The position numbers and the translations under genes were made by a program. Below the pieces are notes generated by a model that was given only the letters and a program-made list of their open reading frames with translations, had not been told where the DNA came from and searched no databases. Shown piece by piece: positions 24,469 to 33,552 of a stretch of DNA of 64,000 bases. Positions within the stretch are counted from its first letter, which is position 1. Each line of letters opens with the position of its first letter. The stretch comes from Microbacterium mitrae. GTDB lineage: Bacteria; Actinomycetota; Actinomycetes; Actinomycetales; Microbacteriaceae. Location: the NCBI RefSeq assembly GCF_008017445.1, contig NZ_VRSW01000001.1, positions 558,001-622,000 on the forward strand, read 5' to 3'.

Positions 24469-25509
24469 GTGTTGCGGTTGTTCGGAGTTCTCGTCACGAT
24501 TGCGTTGGCCATTGCCACGGCAGTCGTCACCTGGCCGCAGTTTTTCCGGCTCGAAAACACCTTCCCGTTCGCTCAACTCGTTGCCGTTCGCGGCCCCGTT
24601 GCGGTGGGCTTTGCGACGCTGACGCTGCTCGCTCTACTGCTCTCCATGGCAAAACCCATTCGCGGCTTTGCCGCAAGCGTTGCCCTCATCTGCTTTATCG
24701 GTGCGGGCGCCAACGCTGGCATCATGCTCGTTCGCGGTGTCGGCACCGAAAGCCTCCCAGAAGCCACCGCCAACAGCCTGCGCGTGATGACCTGGAACAC
24801 GGCTGGCGAAGCCACCCCTGCCGCCACCATCGCGCAAGCGGCTGTTGCGATGGGTGCTGATGTGATTGCCCTTCCAGAAACGTCTGAAGAGGTCGGTGAG
24901 CGCGTCGCCGAAGAGATGAGCGCCCTCGGGTCGCCCATGTGGGTGCACCACGTGGCGTACAACGATGAGATCGCCTATGGCCCGCAAGCCTGGGAAACCA
25001 CGTTGCTCATCTCGCCAGAACTTGGCGACTACTCGGTGATCGCGTCGTCTGAAGACGGCTCAAGCAACACCGGAACCGTGCCGAGCCTGGTTGCCATGCC
25101 GGTCACCGGAGATGGCCCGATTCTGGTTGCCGTGCACGCTGTCGCGCCGCGCTTGGATGACATGGCAGCGTGGCAACACGACCTGCAATGGGTGGCCGAT
25201 CAGTGCTCAACAGACAATGTCATTCTGCTCGGTGATTTCAACGCCACTGTTGACCACATGTCGGGCTACGGCACCGATGGCGGTCTCATGGGCCAATGCA
25301 CCGATGCCGCCACCGCCACCGGCAACGGCTCGATTGGTACGTGGCCGACGAACTACCCTGCCCTAGCGGGAGCACCCATTGACCACGTCATGGCTTCATC
25401 GAAATGGGTGGCCACGGGGTCTGTGGTGCTGAAATCTCTCGACGATTCTGGCAGTGACCACCGCCCGCTGATCGTCCAGTTGGAGCCTGCCAGCGACGTT
25501 TCTCCGTGA
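24469..25509 (+). CDS. Membrane-anchored endonuclease/exonuclease/phosphatase (EEP) family protein
   Basis: The 346-residue product has three N-terminal hydrophobic segments (about residues 2-20, 38-58, 66-84), then an EEP catalytic domain outside the membrane. Motifs are VMTWNTAGEA (Asn), IALPETSEEV (Glu), LLGDFNATVDH (Asp/Asn) and SDHRPLIVQL (Asp/His). This layout of three helices plus EEP is common in actinobacterial secreted phosphodiesterase or nuclease-like proteins; the substrate is unknown. Aminopeptidase P follows after 12 bp and may share the transcript. Confidence 0.87.
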   Translation: MLRLFGVLVTIALAIATAVVTWPQFFRLENTFPFAQLVAVRGPVAVGFATLTLLALLLSMAKPIRGFAASVALICFIGAGANAGIMLVRGVGTESLPEATANSLRVMTWNTAGEATPAATIAQAAVAMGADVIALPETSEEVGERVAEEMSALGSPMWVHHVAYNDEIAYGPQAWETTLLISPELGDYSVIASSEDGSSNTGTVPSLVAMPVTGDGPILVAVHAVAPRLDDMAAWQHDLQWVADQCSTDNVILLGDFNATVDHMSGYGTDGGLMGQCTDAATATGNGSIGTWPTNYPALAGAPIDHVMASSKWVATGSVVLKSLDDSGSDHRPLIVQLEPASDVSP

Positions 25510-25521
25510 GAGGATTAAGCC

Positions 25522-26925
25522 ATGACCACTGGCGATGCAACGACGACGACAGAGACCGAAAAGCCGGTCACCAACCGTAAGCAGCCCTTTCCTCAGGGCT
25601 TTCTCGACACGATCGGCACGGGTTGGGCAGAGCGCACAGAAACCACCCCGCAGCTGATTGAGCAGGCACCGTTTGCCGCTCAGCGCCGTGCGAAGGTCAG
25701 CGCAGCCTTCACCGGCAAGCGCCTAGTGGTTCCGGCCGGCGCCCTCAAGCAGCGCAGCAACGACACGGACTACGTGTTTCGCGCGCACTCCGCGTTCAGC
25801 CACCTGACCGGCTGGGGCGCCGACTCTGAACCAGAATCGGTGCTGGTTTTTGACCCGACCGCTGACGGGCACGACATTACGCTGTACTTCCGCGAGCGCG
25901 CCGATCGCACCACGAGCGAGTTTTACTCGGACGCCTCGATTGGCGAGTTTTGGATCGGCCCGCGCCCATCGCTTGCTCAGGTGGCGACCTCTCTCGGCAT
26001 CACCACCAAGCACCTCGACGAGTTTGCCGCCGCAGCCGATGACCTGGTCGTCGATGAGAGCGATGAGCTGACCCAGTTTGTCTCGGAGCTTCGCCTCGTC
26101 AAAGACGACTATGAGCTTGCCCAGCTGCAGCTCGCCGTCGATGTCACGTCAGCCGCTTTTGACGATGTGCTGCGCGAACTGACCACGGCCACCGAGCACC
26201 GCCGCGGCGAGCGCGTCATTGAGGGTGTGTTCGCCCGCCGTGCCCGCATGGATGGCAACGGGGTCGGCTACGACACGATCGCGGCCGCTGGCCCTCACGC
26301 GTGCTACCTGCACTGGACCCGCAACGACGGCAAGGTCGTCGACGGCGAGCTGGTGTTGATGGATGCGGGCGTTGAGGTTGACAGCCTTTACACCGCCGAC
26401 ATCACCCGCACCTTCCCCGTCAACGGCACCTTCTCCCCCGTGCAGCGCCGCGTGTACGAGGCCGTGCGTGAGGCGGCCGATGCCGCGTTCGCTATCGCGC
26501 GCCCCGGCATTAAGTTCAAGGAGCTGCACGAGACGGCGATGACGGTTATCGCCGCGAAGGTCTCGGAGTGGGGCCTGCAGCCGCTCAGCACAGAAGACCT
26601 CCTCAACCCGGAGACCGGTGGTCAGCACCGTCGCTACATGGTGCACGGAACCAGTCACCACCTGGGTATTGACGTTCACGACTGCGCACAGGCGCGTCGC
26701 GAAATGTACTACGAGGGCATTCTCGAAGAGGGCATGGTGTTCACGATCGAGCCCGGCCTGTACTTCCAGGCAGACGATCTGACCGTGCCTGAGGAGTACC
26801 GCGGCATCGGCGTGCGCATCGAAGATGACGTGGTTGTCACCGCCGACGGCGTTCGCAACCTCTCGGCTAGCATCCCGCGCACCGCAGACGAGGTGGAGGC
26901 CTGGGTGCAGCGCCTGCGCGGCTAA
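25522..26925 (+). CDS. pepP: Xaa-Pro aminopeptidase (aminopeptidase P, M24B)
   Basis: The 467-residue enzyme removes N-terminal residues that precede proline. It has an AMP_N domain (about residues 45-180) and a pita-bread catalytic domain. Metal ligands are visible as the two Asp in LMDAGVEVDSLYTADITRTF, His in HGTSHHLGIDVHD, Glu in FTIEPGLYF and Glu in GIGVRIEDDV. The start has GAGAGGA upstream. It follows the EEP gene closely and ends at a strong terminator shared with the convergent betaine operon. Confidence 0.93.
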   Translation: MTTGDATTTTETEKPVTNRKQPFPQGFLDTIGTGWAERTETTPQLIEQAPFAAQRRAKVSAAFTGKRLVVPAGALKQRSNDTDYVFRAHSAFSHLTGWGADSEPESVLVFDPTADGHDITLYFRERADRTTSEFYSDASIGEFWIGPRPSLAQVATSLGITTKHLDEFAAAADDLVVDESDELTQFVSELRLVKDDYELAQLQLAVDVTSAAFDDVLRELTTATEHRRGERVIEGVFARRARMDGNGVGYDTIAAAGPHACYLHWTRNDGKVVDGELVLMDAGVEVDSLYTADITRTFPVNGTFSPVQRRVYEAVREAADAAFAIARPGIKFKELHETAMTVIAAKVSEWGLQPLSTEDLLNPETGGQHRRYMVHGTSHHLGIDVHDCAQARREMYYEGILEEGMVFTIEPGLYFQADDLTVPEEYRGIGVRIEDDVVVTADGVRNLSASIPRTADEVEAWVQRLRG

Positions 26926-26938
26926 TTCCGCTTCATTT

Positions 26939-26974
26939 ACTGAGCCCCCGACGAATATTCGTCGGGGGCTCAGT
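26939..26974. terminator. Bidirectional terminator between pepP and the glycine betaine operon
   Basis: A perfect 36-bp palindrome of two 18-nt arms is centred on AATATT. The outer arms read ACTGAGCCCCCGACG and its complement. Confidence 0.85.
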
Positions 26975-26987
26975 CGTTCAACCCGTA

Positions 26988-27890
26988 TTAGTCGGTCAGT
27001 GAGTCGACCCACTCCTGGTTTTCATCCATCCACGCGCGCACAATCTCGGTGTAGTCGGTGACGTCTTCTTCACCCGAGTTGTACATGGCGTTCTCCAGCG
27101 AGAACAGCACCTCCGAGTCCATCTCGAAGTCAGAGAGCCACCCGTAGACCTCGGGGAACTCCGTCTTGAAGTCGGTGCCAGCGATCGTGTGGATCTCTTC
27201 GGCAGCACCCAAGGTTCCGTCCGGGTCTTCGAGGTCTTTGATCTCGAACGCGTCGTAGGCCCAGTGCGGACGCCACAGCGTGACGGCCACGTTTTCACCC
27301 GCGTCGAGCTTGGTTTGCAACTCGGCGAGCATCGCGGGCGTCGACGAGGTGATGTACTCCATGCCGTCGAGGCCATACGTCGGAATGACGCTTTCCTGCG
27401 TCGCCTTGGTGAGACCGGCGCCGGGCTCGATTCCGATCAGACGGTTATCGAACAGCTCGGCGTTGTCGGCAAGCTCGGTGAGCGAATCAATCGGCGCGTC
27501 GGCGTTCACGGCAATCGTGAGCTTGGCGTCGGTGTTCCATGCGCCCAGGTCTTCAATCTTCTCGCCATACTCGGCGAAGTAGTCGGCGTGCGTGAACGGC
27601 AGCCAACCGTCAAGGGCGAGGTCATAGCTGCCGTCGGAGACGCCCAAGAACACGGGCCCGGCGTCGGCGTACTCGAGGTCAACGTTGTAACCCTTGTCTT
27701 CCAGAACGATCTTCCAGATGTACGAGGCTGCCTCGCCCTCGGGCCAGCCGTTGAAGACGCCAATCGTGATGTCTTTCGAGGCCTCGCCATTGGTTCCGCT
27801 TTCTCCTCCCGCGCCTGACGAGCAGCCGGCGAGCGCAATGCTTGCCACCGCTCCGAGTGCGAGGGTACGAAGAATGTTTCGCTTCTTCAT
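26988..27890 (-). CDS. Glycine betaine/proline ABC importer, substrate-binding lipoprotein (OpuAC/ProX type)
   Basis: The 300-residue lipoprotein has a signal peptide with lipobox SIALAGC (Cys at about residue 21), then an OpuAC fold: GVFNGWPEGEAASYIWKIVL, YDLALDGWLPFTHADY and ENVAVTLWRPHWAYDAFEI. The Trp residues of these motifs form the aromatic cage that binds quaternary ammonium compounds. ATG 27890 was chosen because GGAAAGGAAAACA precedes it; the frame opens to 27956 without a signal. It is the last gene of the three-gene operon and is separated from the permease by 96 bp holding two hairpins. Osmoprotectant uptake is inferred. Confidence 0.93.
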   Translation of the reverse strand: MKKRNILRTLALGAVASIALAGCSSGAGGESGTNGEASKDITIGVFNGWPEGEAASYIWKIVLEDKGYNVDLEYADAGPVFLGVSDGSYDLALDGWLPFTHADYFAEYGEKIEDLGAWNTDAKLTIAVNADAPIDSLTELADNAELFDNRLIGIEPGAGLTKATQESVIPTYGLDGMEYITSSTPAMLAELQTKLDAGENVAVTLWRPHWAYDAFEIKDLEDPDGTLGAAEEIHTIAGTDFKTEFPEVYGWLSDFEMDSEVLFSLENAMYNSGEEDVTDYTEIVRAWMDENQEWVDSLTD

Positions 27891-27935
27891 TGTTTTCCTT
27901 TCCTTCCGCGTGCTGTGCTGCGGTTGTTGGGGATA

Positions 27936-27972
27936 CCCGCGTGTGCCGCGGGCCATTCACACCAGCGGTGTG
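27936..27972 (-). other. Two small intercistronic hairpins upstream of the betaine-binding protein gene
   Basis: CCCGCG/CGCGGG (27936-27952) and CACACC/GGTGTG (27958-27972) are perfect 6-bp stems with 5- and 3-nt loops. They lie between the permease stop and the lipoprotein start and may stabilise the binding-protein mRNA. Confidence 0.45.
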
Positions 27973-27986
27973 TCAGTCGAGAAATG

Positions 27987-28877
27987 TCAGGCCGTTGCTG
28001 TCGCACGCGCGGCGACCGAGCTGCGAGCGCGCTTGGACTGACCGAATCCGCCGGTGATGCGGTCAAGGATCATCGCGATCACGACCACCGAAATGCCGGC
28101 TTCAAAGCCGAGCGGAACATTGACAGAGCTGAGCGATGCCACGATCGGCTTTCCGAGTCCCGGGGCGCCCACCATGCTGGCAATGACCGACATTGACAGC
28201 GAAAGCATGATCACCTGGTTGATGCCCGCCATAATCGACGGCATCGCGAGCGGCAATTGAATCTGTCGCAGAATACGGCCGGGGGTGGCACCGAACGCGT
28301 GGCCTGCCTCGACCACCTCGGGGTCGACGCCACGTATGCCGAGTTCGGTGAGACGCACGCCGGGCGCGAGCGCAAACATGATCGTGGCGACGATACCCGG
28401 AACCGGGCCCACACTGAACAGGAAGATCGCGGGCAGCAGGTACACGAACGCTGGCATCGTCTGCAGGAAGTCCAGAATCGGTCGCACCACGTTTGACACG
28501 CGTTGTGAGCGGGCAGCCCAAATACCGACCGGAACGGCGATTGCGGTGGCAATGACGACGGCAACAACCGTGAGTGCGAGGGTATACATCGCATTTTCCC
28601 ACTGCGCCACCGTCAGAATCAGGGTGAGTCCGAGCGCGGTACCGATTGCCAGCTTGTACCCCTTGGCGAAGTACGCGATGACCACCAGCACGGCGATGAT
28701 GACCCAGGCGGGAGGTGCCGTGAATAGCCACGCGGCGGCGTCATAGATCGAGGTGAACACCTGCGCGATGAAGTCGAAGAATCCGCCCAAATACTCCTTC
28801 AAGAAGTTAATGATCTCCTTGACGGCCTTGCCCAGCGGAATACGCGCGCCGTCGGCGAGCCACTGTGAAATATCCAT
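27987..28877 (-). CDS. Glycine betaine/proline ABC importer permease (OpuAB/ProW type)
   Basis: The 296-residue protein has about seven transmembrane segments and the permease coupling loop EVVEAGHAFGATPGRILRQI, followed by PLAMPSIMAGINQVI, as in ProW/OpuAB. It pairs with the ATPase whose stop codon overlaps its ATG by one base (TAATG). The N-terminal cytoplasmic stretch (about 45 residues before the first strong helix) is typical of ProW. Confidence 0.92.
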   Translation of the reverse strand: MDISQWLADGARIPLGKAVKEIINFLKEYLGGFFDFIAQVFTSIYDAAAWLFTAPPAWVIIAVLVVIAYFAKGYKLAIGTALGLTLILTVAQWENAMYTLALTVVAVVIATAIAVPVGIWAARSQRVSNVVRPILDFLQTMPAFVYLLPAIFLFSVGPVPGIVATIMFALAPGVRLTELGIRGVDPEVVEAGHAFGATPGRILRQIQLPLAMPSIMAGINQVIMLSLSMSVIASMVGAPGLGKPIVASLSSVNVPLGFEAGISVVVIAMILDRITGGFGQSKRARSSVAARATATA

Positions 28878-30151
28878 TAGCTGGCCTCCCCTTCGGTTGC
28901 GGCATCGACAAGCGGCGTGAACTGCGCCACCATCTCAATCGGTGACTGAATGATCGGCATCTCCCGAGTGGTTGCCGGAACATTGCCGAGCGCGGCAAGC
29001 AGGGTGACTCGCGGAATCACGCCGATGAGACGGTTGTTTTCGTCGACCACCGCCAATGGCACCGGGCTTTCAACGGCCGCCTCGACGATGTCGGTGAGCA
29101 GGTCATCCGGCCCCACGGTCAACACGTTGGTGTCGACGATTGCTCGCAGGTCAGTGCCGCCCGATTTCACGGCGCGAATGACGGCGCGGTCGGTGACGGC
29201 GCCGACGAGGCGTCGGCTTTCCACCGCGAAGACCGCGCTGACCTGCTCTTCGCGAAGTACCCGCAGCGCACCACGCACTCCCGCACTAATGGGAGTTGTC
29301 AGGTGTGGTGGTTCCATCACGGCGCTCGCCGTCAGCACGCGCGTACGGTCCACGTCTTGCACAAACTGGGCGACGTAGTCGTTGGCCGGATCGGTCAGGA
29401 TCTCTTCCGGCGTTCCCTGTTGCACGATGCGTCCGTCGCGCATGACCGCGATGCGGTCGCCGAGAAACATCGCCTCGTTCAGGTCGTGGGTGATGAAGAT
29501 AATGGTGCGACCGAGCTCCTGCTGCAGTTCGACCAGTTGCTCCTGCATTTCTCGCCGGATCAGCGGATCGAGGGCGCTGAAGGCCTCGTCCATCAACAAG
29601 ATGTCGGTGCCGGCCGTCAGCGCTCTGGCAAGTCCAACGCGCTGACGCATGCCGCCGGAGAGCTCATCAGGAAACGCTTGAGCGCGATTGCCGAGCCCAA
29701 CCCTGTCGAGAATTTCTTGTGCGCGTGCCAGCCGCTCCTCTTTCGCGACGCCCTGAATTTCCAGCGCGTAGGCGGCGTTATCGATCACCGTGCGGTGCGG
29801 CAGCAGTGCAAAGTGCTGGAACACCATCGATACGGCACTGCGACGAATGCCGCGCAGTTCGCTCGCCGACGCCTTACCGATGCTGTGGCCCTGCACCACG
29901 ACGTCGCCATCTGTGGGCGCGAGCAGGCCGTTGAGCATGCGAATGATGGTCGACTTACCGGAGCCAGACAGGCCCATGATCACAAAGATTTCACCGCGGT
30001 TCACGGTGAAGCTGGCGTCGATAACGGCCGCGGTTCCGGCGTCGGCGACGTCGGAACGGGATTCTCCCGCCTTCAAGCGCTTAACCGCGCTGGCAGGGTT
30101 TCGGCCAAAAACTTTATAGAGATTCTGCGCAACAAGTGCGATTTCGGACAC
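28877..30151 (-). CDS. Glycine betaine/proline ABC importer ATPase with CBS pair (OpuAA/ProV type)
   Basis: The 424-residue ATPase has Walker A GLSGSGKSTIIRMLNG, Q-loop VFQHFALLPHRTV, signature LSGGMRQRVGLARAL, Walker B ILLMDEAFSALDP and H-loop FITHDLNEA. A tandem CBS domain pair follows (about residues 270-400), the module that senses ionic strength or nucleotides in OpuA. GTG 30151 has GGGGGGA upstream. An insertion after the first strand (KRLKAGESRSDVADAGTA) is family-typical. It is the first gene of the betaine operon. Confidence 0.93.
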   Translation of the reverse strand: MSEIALVAQNLYKVFGRNPASAVKRLKAGESRSDVADAGTAAVIDASFTVNRGEIFVIMGLSGSGKSTIIRMLNGLLAPTDGDVVVQGHSIGKASASELRGIRRSAVSMVFQHFALLPHRTVIDNAAYALEIQGVAKEERLARAQEILDRVGLGNRAQAFPDELSGGMRQRVGLARALTAGTDILLMDEAFSALDPLIRREMQEQLVELQQELGRTIIFITHDLNEAMFLGDRIAVMRDGRIVQQGTPEEILTDPANDYVAQFVQDVDRTRVLTASAVMEPPHLTTPISAGVRGALRVLREEQVSAVFAVESRRLVGAVTDRAVIRAVKSGGTDLRAIVDTNVLTVGPDDLLTDIVEAAVESPVPLAVVDENNRLIGVIPRVTLLAALGNVPATTREMPIIQSPIEMVAQFTPLVDAATEGEAS

Positions 30152-30416
30152 GTTTCCCCCCGGCTCGCCTCAAAGTGAGGTGAGCGTTCGGTTACGTCCG
30201 GGTGATGCCTACGGGGCCGCTTCGACAGCGTTGTGCTGACGGCTCGGGCAACAAACTTCGGGTTCACTGCATAAGGCAACGACCGTACGCTCGGGTATCT
30301 TCACTGCACATGCGTCGAAAAAGACCCCGGCCGCGGACTGGTCTGAGGGCTAAAGCCTCAACCCACGCTAGCGAACCGCGACAGCACGGGGCAAATCCCG
30401 AGACCAAAACGAGACC
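30152..30416. other. 265-bp intergenic region upstream of the betaine operon
   Basis: No gene is visible. The region should hold the promoter of the leftward betaine operon. I see no convincing -35/-10 pair, riboswitch or operator. The part at 30330-30416 (CTAAAGCCTCAACCC and following) is the only A-rich part. Confidence 0.4.
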
Positions 30417-31076
30417 TTAGCCAATGTTCGAACGCATCAGCGATGCCACCAGTGGCGCAAGGCTCGCACCGATCTCATCGGCGGGGCGCTTGTTACCCGC
30501 GACCTCGAAGGAGTGTCCGCCGCCCTCAATCCACGAAATGGTGGCTGCCGGCAGCGCGCGCACGATGTCTTCCAACTGCTCATGCGGGTCAACAAACGCG
30601 TCTTTGGTTCCTTCGATGAACAGCTGCGGAACCATGATGGCCGGCAGATGTTCGGCTCGCGGCGCATCGGGCTTGCCCGGTTGGTGCAGTGGATAGCCGA
30701 GGTAGACGAGGCCGCTCACACCCATCCCGTCGGCGACCGCCATCGACGCCATCCGGCCGCCGTAACTCTTCCCTGCGGCCCACAGCGGCAGGTCACTGCC
30801 GACCGCCTCCACCACGACGCGCCACGTCGCGATAGCGTGCGCGGCCGGGCCGGGCATGCGACGGCCAGCCTGGGCGTAGGGAAAGTTAAAGCGCGCGGTC
30901 GATACGCCTTCTGCCCGCATGCCCTCGGCAAAGCCCACCAAAAAGGCGTGGTTCATCCCAGCTCCGGCACCGTGCGCGATCGGCATCATCGCCCAGGCAT
31001 CGACGGCTTCTTCAAGGTCGATGTCAAAGGCGGCGTCACCCTTAGGTAACGCCACGGTCAACGCGCGCGTCGTCAT
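30417..31076 (-). CDS. Alpha/beta hydrolase (KANL3/TEX30-type, dienelactone hydrolase-related)
   Basis: The 219-residue hydrolase has the oxyanion motif AHGAGAGMNHAFL, nucleophile elbow GKSYGGRMAS (Ser), Asp in GTKDAFVDPHEQ and His in GGGHSFEV. This pattern matches the COG3571 branch of small alpha/beta hydrolases. The substrate is unknown. Its start overlaps the end of the upstream stress-protein gene by 4 bp, so they form one transcript. Confidence 0.88.
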   Translation of the reverse strand: MTTRALTVALPKGDAAFDIDLEEAVDAWAMMPIAHGAGAGMNHAFLVGFAEGMRAEGVSTARFNFPYAQAGRRMPGPAAHAIATWRVVVEAVGSDLPLWAAGKSYGGRMASMAVADGMGVSGLVYLGYPLHQPGKPDAPRAEHLPAIMVPQLFIEGTKDAFVDPHEQLEDIVRALPAATISWIEGGGHSFEVAGNKRPADEIGASLAPLVASLMRSNIG

Positions 31077-31696
31077 GACCCGGTGGTGTCGGTGGCCGGT
31101 CGCGTCGTGGACGCCTCGTTTGTCGCCCCCGCAGCAGGCTCGGAGGCCGCCGGCTGCCCGTAACCGGGCAGCCGCTCACCGTACTGTGGAGGCGCATTGT
31201 CAATCACTCGTGGCGCACGCGGGCGTGCGCCACGCATCTCACTCATCACTTCGCGCGCCTTATGGATGCTGGTGACCTTAACGGTGACGTCATAGTGGTC
31301 GGCGAGCACCGCCATCACACTTGCAAAAGACCGACGCCGACGCATGATGAGGTACGACAGAAACGACATCGCCATACCAATGGCCATGCAAATCAGAAGC
31401 GTCGCAAAATACACGGCGCCCGGAATCGCCGGGTTAAAAATAGCCTGAATCGCGCAGGCACCGATGCCCAGCATGAGGCCGTTGATGAGGCCGCCGCGTG
31501 CCGCGGTGACATAACCGAGCCGGCCGGTGATGCGCTCGACAGAGCGCAAGCCGTTGCCCACGATCGAGATGTCGCGCGGCGGAATGTCGGCGTCAATGAG
31601 CTTGGACGCGGCCTTCTGCGCGGCCTCGTATTCGGGAAACGACGCGACCGTTTCACCGATGTCGTTCTTGCCGATGTTTGCACCCATCATGCTCAT
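31073..31696 (-). CDS. General stress protein 17M-like membrane protein
   Basis: The 207-residue product begins with an YflT/GSP17M-like domain (VASFPEYEAAQKAASKLID, ISIVGNGLRSVERITGRLGY), then two transmembrane helices with a Gly-rich turn (GGLINGLMLGIGACAIQAI and FATLLICMAIGMAMSFLSYL), and a Pro/Ala-rich disordered tail. The family is linked to general stress in Gram-positives without a known mechanism. Several Met codons near the start (residues 1, 3, 4) leave the exact start open; an AACAAT hexamer lies 6 nt before the first ATG. The alpha/beta hydrolase follows with a 4-bp overlap. Confidence 0.82.
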   Translation of the reverse strand: MSMMGANIGKNDIGETVASFPEYEAAQKAASKLIDADIPPRDISIVGNGLRSVERITGRLGYVTAARGGLINGLMLGIGACAIQAIFNPAIPGAVYFATLLICMAIGMAMSFLSYLIMRRRRSFASVMAVLADHYDVTVKVTSIHKAREVMSEMRGARPRAPRVIDNAPPQYGERLPGYGQPAASEPAAGATNEASTTRPATDTTGS

Positions 31697-31750
31697 GAGG
31701 CCATTGTTTCACGCACCGTGTGGGACTGCCTGACAGTTCGGTATCAGGAC

Positions 31751-31756
31751 TACGCT
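31751..31756 (+). promoter_or_regulatory. -10 box (TACGCT), probable leaderless promoter
   Basis: TACGCT plus the spacer GGTGAT (6 nt) precede GTG 31763. Confidence 0.6.
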
Positions 31757-31762
31757 GGTGAT

Positions 31763-33022
31763 GTGAGCACTCAGAGGGTTTTCGTTGCGCGCCTGGCGGG
31801 CTGCGTCGTTTTCGACCCCTCCGGCGATCGACTCGGCAAGGTCCGTGACGTCGTCGTCGTGTACCGAAAATCCGACCCGCCCCGCGTCATCGGCCTGGTG
31901 TGCGAAATTCCAGGCAGACGACAGGTGTTCGTCTCGATCAACCGAGTGACATCGATTTCTCAGGGCCAGGTCATTACGACTGGCCTCATCAATGTGCGCC
32001 GCTTTCAGCAGCGCGCCGGCGAAATTCGCGTCATCGCCGAGCTGATCGGTCGCCGGTTCAACTTTGCCGATGGTTCCGGCACCGGAACCGTCGAAGACGT
32101 TGCCATCGAACGCTCCCGCTCGGGTGTGTGGGATGTCAGCCAGCTGTTCTTGCGCAAGCCCAAGACCAGCGCATCGCCCTTCGCGAAGGGCGCGACAACC
32201 TTTGCCTCGTGGAACGAGGTGCGCGAGCAGCATGCGCCAGGGCACGCGCAGTCTGCCGAGCACCTCGTGCAGTCCATGTCAGAGATGCGGCCAGCCGACC
32301 TCGCCAACAGCCTGCTCGATCTGCCGGAGGCCCGCATGTTGCGCGTCGCAGAAGAGCTCCCCGATGAGCGCCTCGCCGATGCTCTGGAAGAAATGCCAGA
32401 AGACGAACAGGTGCACATTTTGGAGCAGCTCGGCGACGAGCGCGCCGCCGACATTCTGGACGCGATGGAACCAGATGATGCCGCCGACCTGCTGGCGCAA
32501 CTGCCCGAGGGGCGCCTGCAGCAGCTGCTGGAGCTGATGGAACCAGACGAGGCCGAGGACGTTCGCGCGCTGCTGCAATACGGACCAGACACGGCCGGTG
32601 GTCTGATGACGACCGAGCCGATCATCATGTCGGCCGATGCCACGGTCGCCGAGGCGCTCGCGCTGATCCGCCGCCACGAACTGCACCCCGCACTGGCGGC
32701 CGCGGTGTTTGTCACCCTGCCGCCGTATGAAACGCCGACCGGTCGCCTGCTGGGTGTCGTGCATTTCCAAAAGATGCTGCGCTACCCACCGCACGAGCGC
32801 CTTGGTTCCATCATTGACGAAGCTTCTGAGCCGGTGCTGGCCTCCGCTTCGGCGGCAGAAGTTGCGCGCATTCTCGCCTCGTATGACCTGGTGTCGCTGC
32901 CGGTGGTTGACGACAGTCACCGCCTGGTCGGGGCGATCTCTGTCGACGATATGCTCGACTACCTGCTGCCTGATGACTGGCGCTCGCAAGACTCCGAGGC
33001 GCAGCCAGGAGCACGCTCGTGA
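31763..33022 (+). CDS. PRC-barrel / MgtE-N / CBS protein lacking the MgtE channel
   Basis: The 419-residue soluble protein has two PRC-barrel-like halves (about residues 5-150), an MgtE N-terminal superhelical domain (about 170-275, repeats such as DERAADILDAMEPDDAADLL) and a CBS pair (about 285-415). In MgtE these cytoplasmic parts sense Mg2+ and gate a membrane channel, but no transmembrane segment is present here. The frame is open upstream to 31262, but that part is antisense to the stress-protein gene; GTG 31763 with TACGCT 6 nt before it is the better start. DUF1003 follows with a 4-bp overlap. Confidence 0.88.
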   Translation: MSTQRVFVARLAGCVVFDPSGDRLGKVRDVVVVYRKSDPPRVIGLVCEIPGRRQVFVSINRVTSISQGQVITTGLINVRRFQQRAGEIRVIAELIGRRFNFADGSGTGTVEDVAIERSRSGVWDVSQLFLRKPKTSASPFAKGATTFASWNEVREQHAPGHAQSAEHLVQSMSEMRPADLANSLLDLPEARMLRVAEELPDERLADALEEMPEDEQVHILEQLGDERAADILDAMEPDDAADLLAQLPEGRLQQLLELMEPDEAEDVRALLQYGPDTAGGLMTTEPIIMSADATVAEALALIRRHELHPALAAAVFVTLPPYETPTGRLLGVVHFQKMLRYPPHERLGSIIDEASEPVLASASAAEVARILASYDLVSLPVVDDSHRLVGAISVDDMLDYLLPDDWRSQDSEAQPGARS

Positions 33023-33552
33023 TGGCGCGCGGCGGCCAGCTCGAGACGCCGCTGGGCCGTTCGAGCCGGCGCGCCTCCGCGGAGAACAAAGACCGGTTTG
33101 GTCGCTTCACCGAGTGGATTGCGCGCGCCATGGGAACCCCCATGTTTCTGGCGATCCTCACGCTGTTCTGTATTGCGTGGATCGCGTGGAACACGCTCAC
33201 CCCGCCGCACGTGCGCTTTGACTCGGCGGCCAATGGTTTTACCGCGCTCACGCTGATGCTTTCGTTGCAGGCCTCTTACGCCGCTCCCCTGATTCTGTTG
33301 GCGCAGAACCGCCAAGACGACCGCGACCGGGTTCAGATTGAGCAAGACCGGCAGCGTGCCGAGCGCAACCTGGCCGACACCGAATATCTCGCCCGCGAAG
33401 TTGTAGCGCTGCGCATGTCGATTGACTCCATGACCAAAGACGTCATGACGCGCGATGTATTGCGCCACGAGTTGCGGGCGCTTCTTGACGACCTCGATCG
33501 CCGCGATCAGACCGACGTGGCCCCCACCGAGCAGCACAGTGACCACCGCTGA
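33019..33552 (+). CDS. DUF1003 family membrane protein
   Basis: The 177-residue product has two transmembrane helices (about residues 41-60 and 72-94) with the DUF1003 signature FTALTLMLSLQASYAAPLI and NRQDDRDRVQIEQDRQRAER following it, then a coiled-coil-like C-terminus. The function is unknown. The GTG start overlaps the stop of the MgtE-N/CBS gene, so the two are coupled and may work together at the membrane, perhaps supplying the membrane part that the upstream protein lacks (inference). Confidence 0.9.
   Translation: MMARGGQLETPLGRSSRRASAENKDRFGRFTEWIARAMGTPMFLAILTLFCIAWIAWNTLTPPHVRFDSAANGFTALTLMLSLQASYAAPLILLAQNRQDDRDRVQIEQDRQRAERNLADTEYLAREVVALRMSIDSMTKDVMTRDVLRHELRALLDDLDRRDQTDVAPTEQHSDHR

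Noticed and set aside
31262..31762. N-terminal extension of the MgtE-N/CBS protein
   Set aside because: The extension is antisense to the stress-protein gene and rich in Arg/His; the GTG at 31763 with a -10 box fits better.
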